Below are positions 52,368 to 61,272 of a stretch of 64,000 nt of DNA, one piece after another; within the stretch, counting starts at the first letter, position 1; the number at the start of each line of letters is the position of its first letter. Below the pieces are notes generated by a model. The model searched no databases, was not told the origin of the DNA, and saw nothing but the letters and a program-made list of their open reading frames with translations. The stretch is from Methylorubrum rhodesianum. GTDB lineage: Bacteria > Pseudomonadota > Alphaproteobacteria > Rhizobiales > Beijerinckiaceae. The position numbers and the translations under genes were made by a program. The stretch lies in NCBI RefSeq assembly GCF_014199985.1, contig NZ_JACHOS010000014.1:1-64000 (forward strand), in the 5' to 3' direction.

Positions 52368-53152
52368 TCTACACCCCCGCGCTTGCATCTGCCATGCGCC
52401 TGAGACGGACATAGACAGATATCCTATCACCCCTTACGCACATACAATACAGCTCTGAATTCAATTAAGAGCCAAAGCTGTTAAGTCCAATTTTAAAGCA
52501 AGTATTGCGGGCAAAATCTCCAAATTACCTCGACTCTGCAGTTTTTCATTTTCCGTGCTGCAGAGTTAGAAAATATCAACTCATCGCCCCTCCCTCGCCA
52601 CTCGGCTTCGACGTGGCGCAAACCCACTATGCAGCCCACATGCCAACATATGATGGAAACGCGAGTTAATCCGTTACCCGGCATAGTTTCCCAGGACCGT
52701 CACCCCGGTCTTCCGGGGGCAACAGCCTCGCGCGACACGGCTTGCCTGCTCCGCGCGCCGTCGCGTGGGGCATCCCGAGGCACCGGTCCCAGGAAGAGCA
52801 CTGAGGCGGCATCGCGGGAGCGTCGTGTGAGCCGAACCCGCAGGGCCGGCCTCTGTGGACGGATCCCTGATCGATCCGTGCAGGCAGCCCGAACAAGCGC
52901 GTCGGGCAATGGTTGCGGGGATGGGCGTGTGGACGGTTCTGGGCTCGCGTCGCCAGCCCAACCAGAGGTACGGCGCAAAGGCGGCCATCCCCCGGTTGCG
53001 GCTTCGCCTCCGAGCGGCCGGCTGGCGAACGAGAGGCGAGGCGGATCGCGCGTCCGTCGCTCCTCCTCCCATCACCGATCGGTTGCGGGACGCGGCTTTC
53101 CAAGCGACGCTGAGAGAAGAGCGCAGGTGCCGCCGCTCGGGCGCCTCCGGCT
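52368..53152. other. Gene-free stretch, left part AT-rich
   Basis: 52400-52620 is markedly AT-richer than the window and holds the fecI promoter, and an inverted repeat ACTCTGCAG/CTGCAGAGT at 52533-52541 and 52558-52566. The right part is GC-rich, with only Arg-rich antisense-like frames. It has the look of decayed accessory DNA. Confidence 0.5.
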
Positions 53153-53594
53153 CTATCGCGGACCGGGCGCGGTCGTCACGGGCGCAAGGGTCCAGCCGCC
53201 GCCGGGCATCAGCGTCAGCATCCGCTCATGATGCTCCAGAATGCCCGCGCGGTGCCCGACGCTCACGAAACGTGCGCCCGTCGCGGCCAGCAGACGGTAG
53301 AGATGCGTTTCCGTCGCGCCATCGACCGCGCTCGTGGCCTCGTCCAGGAGGACGAAGGCGGGCCGGCGGATCACGACACGGGCAAAAGCCAGCCGTTGCC
53401 GTTCGCCCAGCGACAGGATCTGTCCCCAATCCTTGACGGCCGCCAGACCACCATGGGTTGCGGCGAGATCGGGCAGCCGCACCGCCGCCAGCGCGTCCAG
53501 CAATTCTCTGTCCGGCACGTCGCGCGCGTAGGGATAGAGCAATTGCGCGCGCAGATCCCCCCGCGTGACGTAGGGCCGCTGCGGCAGAAACACT
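53153..53594 (-). pseudogene. Truncated ABC transporter ATPase (C-terminal about 145 residues)
   Basis: The frame contains FLPQRPYVTRGDLRAQLLYP, the signature LSLGERQRLAFARV, Walker B FVLLDEATSAVD and an H-loop (SVGHRAG), as in SbmA/YddA/Rv1819c-type fused permease-ATPases. Walker A and the membrane domain are absent. Similarity stops near 53594, where the frame enters AT-rich DNA (its ATG at 53626 gives only 12 unrelated residues). The transporter has therefore been cut, and the fragment cannot work as an ATPase. Confidence 0.8.
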
Positions 53595-53626
53595 GGATAA
53601 TATGAAGAGCAGATTTCCGGCTTCAC

Positions 53627-54337
53627 TGATGTTGTTCTATTAGAAATTTGCGCGTTTCGGAATACCTACACCGTGTAACCGGCACTGTCGTGCGTTAGAT
53701 CTCGAGCCCGGTTGCATTATTGCAACAAAAACCACGCCAGGTTGACATTATATCACTATTATGACTTCTAGTTGCATTGCGAGGTCACGGTCGGGTCATC
53801 GCCGACGATGGCGATCGGTGCTGATGCTCGGGCATGACACCGCCGCTCGCGGAAATCTTTGTGGGATGGCGCGGGCGCTCACTAGCGCGTGCGCAGCGGT
53901 ATGATGGCAGGCCGGTGCAGAGGCTCAGTTTTTTCAATGATCGGTTGCATTGGCGCCGCGGCTTTGGAGGGCCTTCGCAATGTGCGAACGATCCCCTGTC
54001 GGCCGGCGAAGGGGGTTCGATGGCGGCACCAATGCCGTCGGTTTCGCGGTTAGCGCATCGCGAGGACCGTGGAAGAGACACGCATCGGGCCGGACACTTA
54101 GATCGATCCGGAGAATCCCATCACATTGCGCCGGTAGTCTCGGAGCACGGCGAGGCGCGCCGCGCCGTCGAACATGTGCTGCAGCCGCACGAAGGGCCGG
54201 TCCGATTCAGATCCACCGGATTTTTGCCGCCGTCGAGGGAGCCGGGGCCGAGTGCGCACGGATCGAGGCATTTGCCCGTGTCGCGAACCTGCATGCCGAG
54301 CACATCCTGTCGGCGACCCGGGGGCGTCTCTGCAAGG
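53627..54337. other. Gene-free accessory stretch
   Basis: 53590-53780 is AT-rich and contains a short hairpin (GTTGCATTATTGCAAC, 53711-53726) and a TTGACA hexamer at 53743. The rest is GC-rich without a credible protein frame. It lies between two broken genes and is probably insertion-derived debris. Confidence 0.45.
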
Positions 54338-54972
54338 TCATTTGAGCCAGAGCAGGGTCATGCCGAGCACGACCATGGCGAGGTCGGTGGGGGCGCGGTC
54401 CTCGTCGCGGGTGGCGATGCGGCGGCCCTGCTTGAGCCGGCCAATCAGCCGCTCGACCGTGTTGGGCTGCCGGTCTGCGGCTTTGTCGAAGTCGGGTTGG
54501 TGCGGCGGATCTTGGCGGATCGGGATCACCGGCTCATATCCGGCGCTGCCTGAGGCGACGCCGCGTAGCGGCTGGCATAGCCTCCTTTCACCTGCCTTCC
54601 GCTGCGGTCGCAAGCGCGGACGGCCTCGACCTGGGCGCGGACGGTGCCCCTGTCCATCAAAGCATCCAGCGCAGACGGCTCGTGGCGTTCGTTCATCGTC
54701 AGAACAGCCGTGTCCGGCCTACCCCACCCTCGGCGGGCGGAGGCAGCTTGGTCGAGAACGCCCTGGCTGCGCCCGAGCGCCTCGCCGAAGCCCTCGACCG
54801 TCGCCTTTCCCCCGATGGAGGCGGACCGGCGTGCCCCGGCGGCGTGGTGTTGGGCGCCCCGTCGCGCCCACGAAATGCAGGTCCCAGTCGAGCTTCCCGC
54901 GGGCATCCGCCTGTGCTTGCAGGCGCTGCAGGACTCGATCGAACACGCCCGCTTTGCGCCATTCGAAGACAG
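54338..54972 (-). pseudogene. Frameshifted IS5-family transposase remnant
   Basis: Three pieces in different minus-strand frames resemble one IS5-type (IS427-like) transposase. An upstream piece near 54972-54870 has FEWRKAGVFDRVLQRLQ and KLDWDLHFV; a middle piece has HHAAGARR; the end piece (54613-54338) has EPVIPIR, RQPNTVERLIGRLKQ and GRRIATRDEDRAPTDLAM, finishing LLWLK. The N-terminal part is missing and frames shift at least twice, so it is inactive. Terminal repeats were not identified. Confidence 0.75.
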
Positions 54973-55015
54973 CGTCAGGCCAAGGTGGAGCGAACGTTCA
55001 GGTCACCGGCTTCAG

Positions 55016-55381
55016 CTACCGGTGGAACCGGCCGCCGCGGAAGCCGCCACCGTGGTAGCCCCTCCCGCCGGCAAAGCCGCCGGCGCGGCGCGCGTAGACG
55101 CCGCGCCCGCCATAGACGCGACCACCGTAAACGCGGCGCCCGTACACCGCGCCGCCGCGATAGCCGTACACGGCGCCCCCACGGTAGTACCCGGGCGCTC
55201 CATAGTAGCCGCCGTAGACGTTCGGCCGGCATCCGCCGTAGGGCCCGCGATGGAAGCCGATCCCGCAGCCCCCGGCCGCCTCGGCGGTATCGACGCCGAT
55301 CCGGCCCTTCTCCATCGTGCCGAGCCCGAGCCAGGTCCCGAAGGCCAAGGCGAAGAGCACCACTGATTCCTTGCTTCGCAT
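55016..55381 (-). CDS. GCG_CRPN-type Gly/Tyr-rich secreted protein
   Basis: A 121-residue protein with a signal-like hydrophobic start (SVVLFALAFGTWLGLG) followed by the prefix GGCGIGFHRGPYGGCRPN, a known lead-in (GCG_CRPN) to repeats in alphaproteobacteria. The tail consists of Gly-Tyr-Arg repeats such as VYGYRGGAVYGRRVYGGR. It is probably exported; function unknown. The ATG at 55381 is preceded by GGAG. A 31-base imperfect palindrome lies about 130 bases upstream. Confidence 0.75.
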   Translation of the reverse strand: MRSKESVVLFALAFGTWLGLGTMEKGRIGVDTAEAAGGCGIGFHRGPYGGCRPNVYGGYYGAPGYYRGGAVYGYRGGAVYGRRVYGGRVYGGRGVYARRAGGFAGGRGYHGGGFRGGRFHR

Positions 55382-55505
55382 CGCGTGCACTCCAGCGTGA
55401 GCCGGGGCCGGCCGAGCGGATGGTCGCGCCGGCGCCCCGTCCTGCCGCTCGCCGCTCCTGACGAGGTGCGACGGACGACGGGACTAGAGCGCCGGCCCGC
55501 GGGGG

Positions 55506-55536
55506 TGTCATCGCTGTAACAGTAACAGTGATGACA
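55506..55536. promoter_or_regulatory. 31-base imperfect palindrome, candidate operator
   Basis: Arms TGTCATC (55506-55512) and GATGACA (55530-55536) enclose GCTGTAACAGTAACAG. The inner 16 bases recur with one change upstream of the MoxR gene at 62236. It lies between the start of the GCG_CRPN gene and the stop of the SphA-like gene, both minus strand, so the GCG_CRPN gene is the likely target. Confidence 0.5.
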
Positions 55537-55626
55537 TCGAGGTCCGGGAGCGGGGAGGATCGCTCGGCGGGGTCACCTCAGGTGGGCGGGCCGGCGCTTC
55601 CCAGATCCGACGGAGCGGCCCGGATG

Positions 55627-56694
55627 CTAATTCTTCGCGACGAGCGGGCGGGGCTCCGGGGCGGTCTTCGGGGGAGCCACCCAGAGCGGGAAGGCGACGG
55701 ACACGAACAGAGTGGTGCCGGCGAACCGGTTCTGCACCTCGACGTCGCGCAGCACCTTCACCCGCGTCGTAACCGGGGTCTGGCCCACCTTGAAGTCGTA
55801 TCCGAGCATGCCGCCCAACGCCGTTACCCGGCCCCGGAACGGTCCGATGCGGTTGCCGGGACCGCCGTCGTCCGTGAACTGCTGGTAGTGGAAGCCGACG
55901 AACCCGAGAGTGAATTCCTTCGTCAGGAACTTCGTGGCCGACCACTCGACGTGGAACTCGTTGCCCGAGATGTAGCGGGTCGCGGGATTCTCGAAGTTGA
56001 AGGTCACCCCGGGGATCACCGAGACCTCGTAGCCCGCGACCGGGTCGAGGTAGGTGAGCGCGCCCGTGAGGTCGATGGCGGGCCGGTTCAGGGCCACGTT
56101 CGAGAGTTGGCCGACTTCATAAGCGCCCGCCGGAATGTTCCCGCTCAGATTCAGGCTCCAGTGGAAGTTGCCGGAGTGCCAGCCGACGAAGGCGGACACG
56201 AAGGGGTCGCCGGCGTTGAAGGTCGAGTCGCTCACCCGTCCCCCGACGAGGCGGTCGATGCGGGGCGAGTACAGCAGGGCCCCCGCGGTTACGGTCGGCT
56301 CGCCGAACGGGATCGCAACCGAAAAGCCGAGATTGCCTCCGAAGATCTCGACCGGCGTCACCCAGAGCGGGGTGACGAGATTGATGTTGGAGTCCTGCCG
56401 GACGTTCGCGGCCACCACGCCACCCGACTGGAAGGCGCGACCGCCGCCGAGCGCTCCGGAGTAGTGGTAGAAGTCGTTCTCGAAGTAGAAGCCCGGCGGC
56501 GGCGTGACGCCCGCCAGGGGGCCGCGAATACCCAACAGATAAACACCCGTCGCGGCCTCGGCGGCCTCGATCTCCCGCTCGAAGGGCGGGCTGATGCACA
56601 CCGCCGCCGCAAGCGCGAGGACGCCGGCGGCCCTCAGCGATCGTCCGGAAGTGGCTCCGCTTCTTTCAAGGGTCGGCATCCTTCGCCCCAGCAT
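55627..56694 (-). CDS. SphA/phenol-degradation MetA-family outer-membrane protein
   Basis: A 355-residue protein with an N-terminal hydrophobic export segment (LRAAGVLALAAAVCIS) and a beta-rich body typical of the MetA-pathway (PF13557)/SphA family: GVTPPPGFYFENDFYHY, VTPVEIFGGNLGFSVAIPFG, FHYQQFTDDGGPGNRIGPFRGRV and alternating strands to the end. Such proteins sit in the outer membrane and take up hydrophobic or aromatic compounds. Starts at 56694, 56679 (both ATG) or 56706 (TTG) are possible. It is divergent from the Gly-rich protein gene at 56854. Confidence 0.8.
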   Translation of the reverse strand: MLGRRMPTLERSGATSGRSLRAAGVLALAAAVCISPPFEREIEAAEAATGVYLLGIRGPLAGVTPPPGFYFENDFYHYSGALGGGRAFQSGGVVAANVRQDSNINLVTPLWVTPVEIFGGNLGFSVAIPFGEPTVTAGALLYSPRIDRLVGGRVSDSTFNAGDPFVSAFVGWHSGNFHWSLNLSGNIPAGAYEVGQLSNVALNRPAIDLTGALTYLDPVAGYEVSVIPGVTFNFENPATRYISGNEFHVEWSATKFLTKEFTLGFVGFHYQQFTDDGGPGNRIGPFRGRVTALGGMLGYDFKVGQTPVTTRVKVLRDVEVQNRFAGTTLFVSVAFPLWVAPPKTAPEPRPLVAKN

Positions 56695-56853
56695 CGTTGC
56701 TACCAAGTCCAGGCTACGAAAGGGCCCGGATGAGATAAATATAAAAACCAGTCATATCCTGGGTATCGTCAACGGTGTTGAATTGTTGCAACGGCATCGC
56801 GCCGTCGAGGCGCCGTGTCGCGATCCCGTAAAACGCATGCGGAGCAGCACAAG

Positions 56854-57435
56854 ATGCGAATGAATGACTTCATTACTTGGGCTGCCCTGCTCGTATTGGC
56901 CACTCTCGCGCCGATCGAGCCTGCGCAGGCGGCTCCCTTGCGCGCCGCCGCGATGCCCGACGTCGCGTCGGACGTCACGCTCGTTCCCGTCGCGCGCCGG
57001 CACAACTTCCGCGGCGGAGGCTTCCGGGGAGGCGGTTTCGCCGGGCGCGGGATGGGCGGGTTCCGGGGCGGGTTGGGACGTCCGGGCTTCGCGGGCGGCG
57101 GCATCCGGCGCCCCATCGCGGGCCGGGTCCGGCCGGGCTGGCGCGGCGGCGGCGTCCAGCGTCCCATCGCGGGCAGGGTCCGACCGGGATGGCATGGCGG
57201 CGGCGTGCAGCGGCGCGGCGTCGTCGTGCGCCGGAACGTCGTGGTCGGCGGCGCCTACCGCCCCTATGGCGCCTGGTGGCCGGCCGGCGGAGCCATCGCC
57301 GCCGGAGCGGCGCTCGGCTTCGTCGGTGCGGCCACCGCCGCGGCCTGGGCGGGCTCGCCGCCGGCCCCCGGCTACTGCTGGTTCTACACCGATTCCTCTC
57401 GGACGAAGGGCTTCTGGGACCGCTGCCCAGCCTGA
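56854..57435 (+). CDS. Secreted Gly/Arg-rich repeat protein
   Basis: A 193-residue protein with a signal peptide (about 1-27, ending AQA). A Gly/Arg/Phe-rich region (FRGGGFRGGGFAGRG) is followed by two near-perfect copies of a 19-residue unit built on RPIAGRVRPGW-x-GGGVQ (about 100-135), then a hydrophobic segment (AGGAIAAGAALGFVGAATAAA) and a Cys-containing end (YCWFYTDSSRTKGFWDRC). The end resembles small exported proteins of rhizobia. Function is unknown. GGAG precedes the ATG at 56854. It may be cotranscribed with the sulfatase operon. Confidence 0.7.
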   Translation: MRMNDFITWAALLVLATLAPIEPAQAAPLRAAAMPDVASDVTLVPVARRHNFRGGGFRGGGFAGRGMGGFRGGLGRPGFAGGGIRRPIAGRVRPGWRGGGVQRPIAGRVRPGWHGGGVQRRGVVVRRNVVVGGAYRPYGAWWPAGGAIAAGAALGFVGAATAAAWAGSPPAPGYCWFYTDSSRTKGFWDRCPA

Positions 57436-57595
57436 GCGCAAGAGGCTTCCATGGACATCCGCCGGCGCGGCCGGCCTGACACCGCCCGCGCCGGCGGAGT
57501 GAACCGAAACACGCTGACATCCCGACATTTCGGGTCCGGACCTGCGCCACGCGCAGCCGAGCCCATGAACCGGACCTACCCTGCAGGAGAGGACC

Positions 57596-59248
57596 ATGAG
57601 CGAGACGCGGCGGTCGAACGATGGCGATGGCGATCAAGGCGCGAGCCGGGCTTTCAGCCGCCGCGCGATGCTCCTCGGGGGTACGGCCCTGGCCGCATCC
57701 ACGATGGGTGCCCAGGCTCAAGCACCGGCACCGCAGCCCGCACCGGCAGGGATCGGCTCGTCAGGCAAACCCGTGAACATCTTGGTGATCTTCGGCGACG
57801 ATATCGGGCAGTCGAACATCAGCGCCTACACCTTCGGCCTGATGGGCTACCGCACGCCCAATATCGACCGCATCGCCCGCGAGGGCATGATGTTCACCGA
57901 CTACTACGCCGAGCAGAGCTGCACGGCAGGCCGCTCCTCGTTCATCACGGGGCAGTCGACCCTGCGCACGGGTCTGTCGAAGGTCGGCGTGCCGGGCGCG
58001 ACGGTTGGCCTGCAGAAGGAGGACGCGACCATCGCCGAGCTCCTCAAGCCGCTCGGCTACGCCACGGGACAGTTCGGCAAGAACCATCTCGGCGACCGCG
58101 ACGAGTATCTGCCGACCAACCACGGCTTCGACGAGTTCTTCGGCAACCTCTATCACCTCAACGCGGAGGAGGAGCCGGAGCAGCGGACCTACCCGCGCGA
58201 TCCCGAGTTCCGCAAGCGGTTCGGACCTCGCGGAGTCATCAAGTCGTCGGCCGACGGCAAGATCGAGGATACGGGCCCGCTGACGAAGAAGCGGATGGAA
58301 ACCATCGACGACGAGACGTCGGCCGCGGCGATGGACTTCATGGACCGGCAGGTCAAAGCCAGCAAACCGTTCTTCTGCTGGTTCAATTCCACGCGCATGC
58401 ACCTGCGCACGCATGTCGCCGAGAACCGCCGCAGCCCGCCAGGCATCACGGCACGGACGGAATATGCCGACGGCATGGTCGAGCATGACGGGCACATCGG
58501 GCAGATCCTGAAGAAGCTCGACGACCTCGGCATCGCGAACGACACCATCGTCCTCTACACGACCGACAACGGTCCGCACATGAACTCATGGCCGGACGGT
58601 GCGATGACGCCGTTCCGCAGCGAGAAGGACACGAACTGGGAAGGCGCCTTCCGGGTCCCCTGTATGATCCGCTGGCCGGGTCGTATCCAGGCCGGGTCGG
58701 TCTCCAACGAGATGGTCAGCGGTCTCGACTGGTTGCCGACCCTCGTGGCGGCCGCGGGCGACCCCGACATCACCGACAAGCTGCTCAAGGGGCATACGGC
58801 GGGAACGAAGAGCTTCAAGGTCCACCTCGATGGCTTCAATCAGGTTCCGTATCTGACCGGGCAGCAGAACCGGAGCGCCCGCAACAAGTTCTTCTACTTC
58901 AACGACGACGGCGACCTCGTCGCCATGCGCTACGAGAACTGGAAGATCGTCTTCGAGGAACAGCGCGCGCCCGGCACGATGCGCATCTGGGCCGAGCCCT
59001 TCACGAGCTTGCGCTTGCCGAAGCTGTTCGACCTTCGTGCGGATCCCTACGAGCGCGCCGACATCACTTCGAACACCTACTACGACTGGTTCGTCTCGCA
59101 GCCCTACATCATCTTCCTCGCGCAGGATGAGGTCGCCAAGTTCCTCGGGACATTTCGTGAGTTTCCGCCGCGTCAGCGCGCAGCCAGCTTCAGCATCGAC
59201 CAAATCATCGAGAAGATGCGGCGTGCCACCGAGGCGCACAGCAAGTAG
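57596..59248 (+). CDS. Tat-exported arylsulfatase
   Basis: A 550-residue sulfatase cleaving sulfate esters. The twin-arginine signal is SRRAMLLGG (21-29). The catalytic motif is C-x-A-x-R with Cys109 in QSCTAGRSS, to be oxidised to formylglycine. Metal and sulfate ligands are seen in FGDDIGQS (Asp68/69), GKNHLGD and YTTDNGPHMNSW. Because Tat substrates fold first, the formylglycine modification can occur in the cytoplasm by the FGE encoded two genes downstream. CAGGAGAGGACC precedes the ATG. The natural substrate is unknown. Confidence 0.9.
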   Translation: MSETRRSNDGDGDQGASRAFSRRAMLLGGTALAASTMGAQAQAPAPQPAPAGIGSSGKPVNILVIFGDDIGQSNISAYTFGLMGYRTPNIDRIAREGMMFTDYYAEQSCTAGRSSFITGQSTLRTGLSKVGVPGATVGLQKEDATIAELLKPLGYATGQFGKNHLGDRDEYLPTNHGFDEFFGNLYHLNAEEEPEQRTYPRDPEFRKRFGPRGVIKSSADGKIEDTGPLTKKRMETIDDETSAAAMDFMDRQVKASKPFFCWFNSTRMHLRTHVAENRRSPPGITARTEYADGMVEHDGHIGQILKKLDDLGIANDTIVLYTTDNGPHMNSWPDGAMTPFRSEKDTNWEGAFRVPCMIRWPGRIQAGSVSNEMVSGLDWLPTLVAAAGDPDITDKLLKGHTAGTKSFKVHLDGFNQVPYLTGQQNRSARNKFFYFNDDGDLVAMRYENWKIVFEEQRAPGTMRIWAEPFTSLRLPKLFDLRADPYERADITSNTYYDWFVSQPYIIFLAQDEVAKFLGTFREFPPRQRAASFSIDQIIEKMRRATEAHSK

Positions 59249-59266
59249 CCCGTCAGGAGGCAGGCG

Positions 59267-60295
59267 ATGTCCACCCGGGGAGGTACCTTCAGCCGCCGCG
59301 GGTTGCTTGCGGCCGCAGCGGCCGTCCCCATCCTGGCGGAGAGCGCGGCCCGCTCTCAGGATGGTCCGTTGCCATCCTGGAAAGACGGTGCCCCGAAACG
59401 GGCGATCCTTGATTTCGCCGGCCGCGTCAGCCGCGAGGGCAGCCCCGACTTCGTCCCACCGGCCGAACGAATCGCCGTGTTCGACAATGACGGCACCCTC
59501 TGGGCGGAGCAGCCGATCTACTTCCAGGTCGCGTTCGCCCTGGATCGGGTGAAGGCGCTCGCCCCCGAGCATCCGGAGTGGAAGGAGATTCAGCCCTTCA
59601 AGGGGATCGTCGAGGGCGACCCCAAGGCCGTCGCGGCTTCCGGGGAGCGAGGCTTGCTGCAAATCATGGCGGCGACCCACGCCGGCATGACGACGGAGGC
59701 CTTCAACGACATCGTCGCGGACTGGCTCAAGACTGCGCGCCATCCTCGCTTCGGCCGGCCATACGACAGGCTCGTCTACCAGCCGATGCTGGAGTTGCTC
59801 GCCTACCTGCGCGCTGGCGGCTTCAAGACCTTCATCGTCTCGGGCGGGGGCGTCGAGTTCATGAGGGTCTTCGCGGAACGCACCTATGGCGTCCCCCCCG
59901 AGCAGGTCGTGGGCTCGTCCGGCGTCACGAAGTTCGAGATGGGTCCCGAGGGGTCGCCGGTCCTCGTGAAGGAAGCCGAGGTCGAGTTCATCGACGACGG
60001 TCCCGGCAAGCCGTCCGGCATCAATCGCTTCATCGGGCGCCGACCCATCCTCGCCTTCGGCAACTCGGACGGCGACCACCAGATGCTGCAGTGGACCGCC
60101 GCCGGAACCGGCCCGCGCTTCCTCGGCCTCGTGCATCACACCGACGCCGAACGCGAATTCGCCTACGACCGGCAATCCCATGTCGGACGCCTCGACAAGG
60201 CCCTCGACGAGGCAGGTCAGCGCGGGTGGACGGTGGTCGACATGCGGCAGGACTGGAAGCAAGTCTTTCCATCAGCCCTTCGGAGTGAGCGATGA
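59267..60295 (+). CDS. Tat-exported HAD-family phosphatase
   Basis: A 342-residue haloacid-dehalogenase-like hydrolase. A Tat-type signal (FSRRGLLAAAAAVPIL) is followed by motif I FDNDGTLW (Asp73 nucleophile, Asp75 acid/base), motif II FIVSGGG, a Lys region and motif IV FGNSDGDHQML. The cap is of the C1 type, as in phosphoserine phosphatases. GGAGGCAGGCG precedes the ATG. Its stop overlaps the FGE start (ATGA). It may dephosphorylate the sulfatase's product or substrate outside the cytoplasm. Confidence 0.85.
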   Translation: MSTRGGTFSRRGLLAAAAAVPILAESAARSQDGPLPSWKDGAPKRAILDFAGRVSREGSPDFVPPAERIAVFDNDGTLWAEQPIYFQVAFALDRVKALAPEHPEWKEIQPFKGIVEGDPKAVAASGERGLLQIMAATHAGMTTEAFNDIVADWLKTARHPRFGRPYDRLVYQPMLELLAYLRAGGFKTFIVSGGGVEFMRVFAERTYGVPPEQVVGSSGVTKFEMGPEGSPVLVKEAEVEFIDDGPGKPSGINRFIGRRPILAFGNSDGDHQMLQWTAAGTGPRFLGLVHHTDAEREFAYDRQSHVGRLDKALDEAGQRGWTVVDMRQDWKQVFPSALRSER

Positions 60296-61272
60296 CCGAC
60301 GTCCCCGTGCTGGACCGGCACAGCGCCGTCGCCGATCCGGTGTCCGACATGGTCTATCTGCCCGGCGGCACCTTCAGGATGGGCTCCGACCGACACTACC
60401 CGGAGGAGGCCCCGGTTCACCGGGTCCGCGTCGACGGCTTCTGGATCGACCCGACGCCCGTCACGAACGCCCAGTTCCGGACCTTCGTGCGGGCCACGGG
60501 CTACGTCACTATGGCCGAGCGGAAGCCCAAGGCCGCCGACTACCCCGGCGCGATGCCGCACATGCTTCAGGCGGGCTCCCTGATGTTCAAGCCGCCGAAG
60601 GGACCGGTCGACCTCAGGGACTGGAGTTCGTGGTGGCGCTTCAAGTTCGGGGTCCACTGGCGCCGGCCTTACGGGTCGGGCTCCTCCATCGCCGGACTTG
60701 ACCAGCACCCAGTGGTGCACGTCGCCTTCGCGGACGCGGAGGCGTACGCGGCCTGGGCCGGCAAGGAGCTCCCGACCGAGGCCGAGTGGGAATACGCCGC
60801 CCGCGGCGGTCTCGACGGGGCGGAGTTCGCCTGGGGCGACGATCTCACGCCCGGCGGCCGGCACATGGCCAACACCTGGCAGGGCGCATTCCCGCACCAG
60901 AACCTGGCCGAGGACGGCTTCGAGCGCACCTCGCCGGTCACGGCGTTCCCGCCGAACGGCTACGGCCTGTTCGACATGACGGGCAACGTCTGGGAGTGGA
61001 CGACCGATTTCTACGTTCCCAAGCATTCCGCCGATGCGGCGAAGGCCTGCTGCATCCCCCAGAACCCCCGAGGCGGCCGAGCGGACGAGAGCTTCGACCC
61101 GAACCAGCCCGCGATCCGTATCCCGCGGAGGGTCGTCAAGGGCGGCTCGCACCTCTGCGCGCCGAACTACTGCCGCCGGTACCGCCCGGCCGCCCGACAC
61201 CCGCACCCGGTCGACACCTCGACGAGCCACATCGGGTTCCGCTGCGTGCGGAGGGCGGGGGATCGTCCATGA
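60292..61272 (+). CDS. Formylglycine-generating enzyme (SUMF1-type)
   Basis: A 326-residue enzyme oxidising the sulfatase active-site Cys to formylglycine, using O2 and copper. Family features are MVYLPGGTFRMGSD, PVTNAQFRTFV, PTEAEWEYAARGG, NVWEWTTDFY and the end GFRCVRR. The two copper-binding/active cysteines are present: Cys289 and Cys294 in GGSHLCAPNYCRRYRPAAR, so this is a genuine FGE rather than a Cys-lacking paralogue. No signal peptide: cytoplasmic. It is translationally coupled to the HAD gene before and the DUF4344 gene after. Confidence 0.92.
   Translation: MTDVPVLDRHSAVADPVSDMVYLPGGTFRMGSDRHYPEEAPVHRVRVDGFWIDPTPVTNAQFRTFVRATGYVTMAERKPKAADYPGAMPHMLQAGSLMFKPPKGPVDLRDWSSWWRFKFGVHWRRPYGSGSSIAGLDQHPVVHVAFADAEAYAAWAGKELPTEAEWEYAARGGLDGAEFAWGDDLTPGGRHMANTWQGAFPHQNLAEDGFERTSPVTAFPPNGYGLFDMTGNVWEWTTDFYVPKHSADAAKACCIPQNPRGGRADESFDPNQPAIRIPRRVVKGGSHLCAPNYCRRYRPAARHPHPVDTSTSHIGFRCVRRAGDRP

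Noticed and set aside
52674..53103. Minus-strand open frames between fecI and the ABC fragment
   Set aside because: Two overlapping Arg/Ala/Pro-rich frames without domain, start signal or periodicity; not convincing as genes or as an extension of the ABC fragment.
53743..53770. Promoter with TTGACA at 53743
   Set aside because: No -10 hexamer at 16-18 bases could be matched, and no gene follows.
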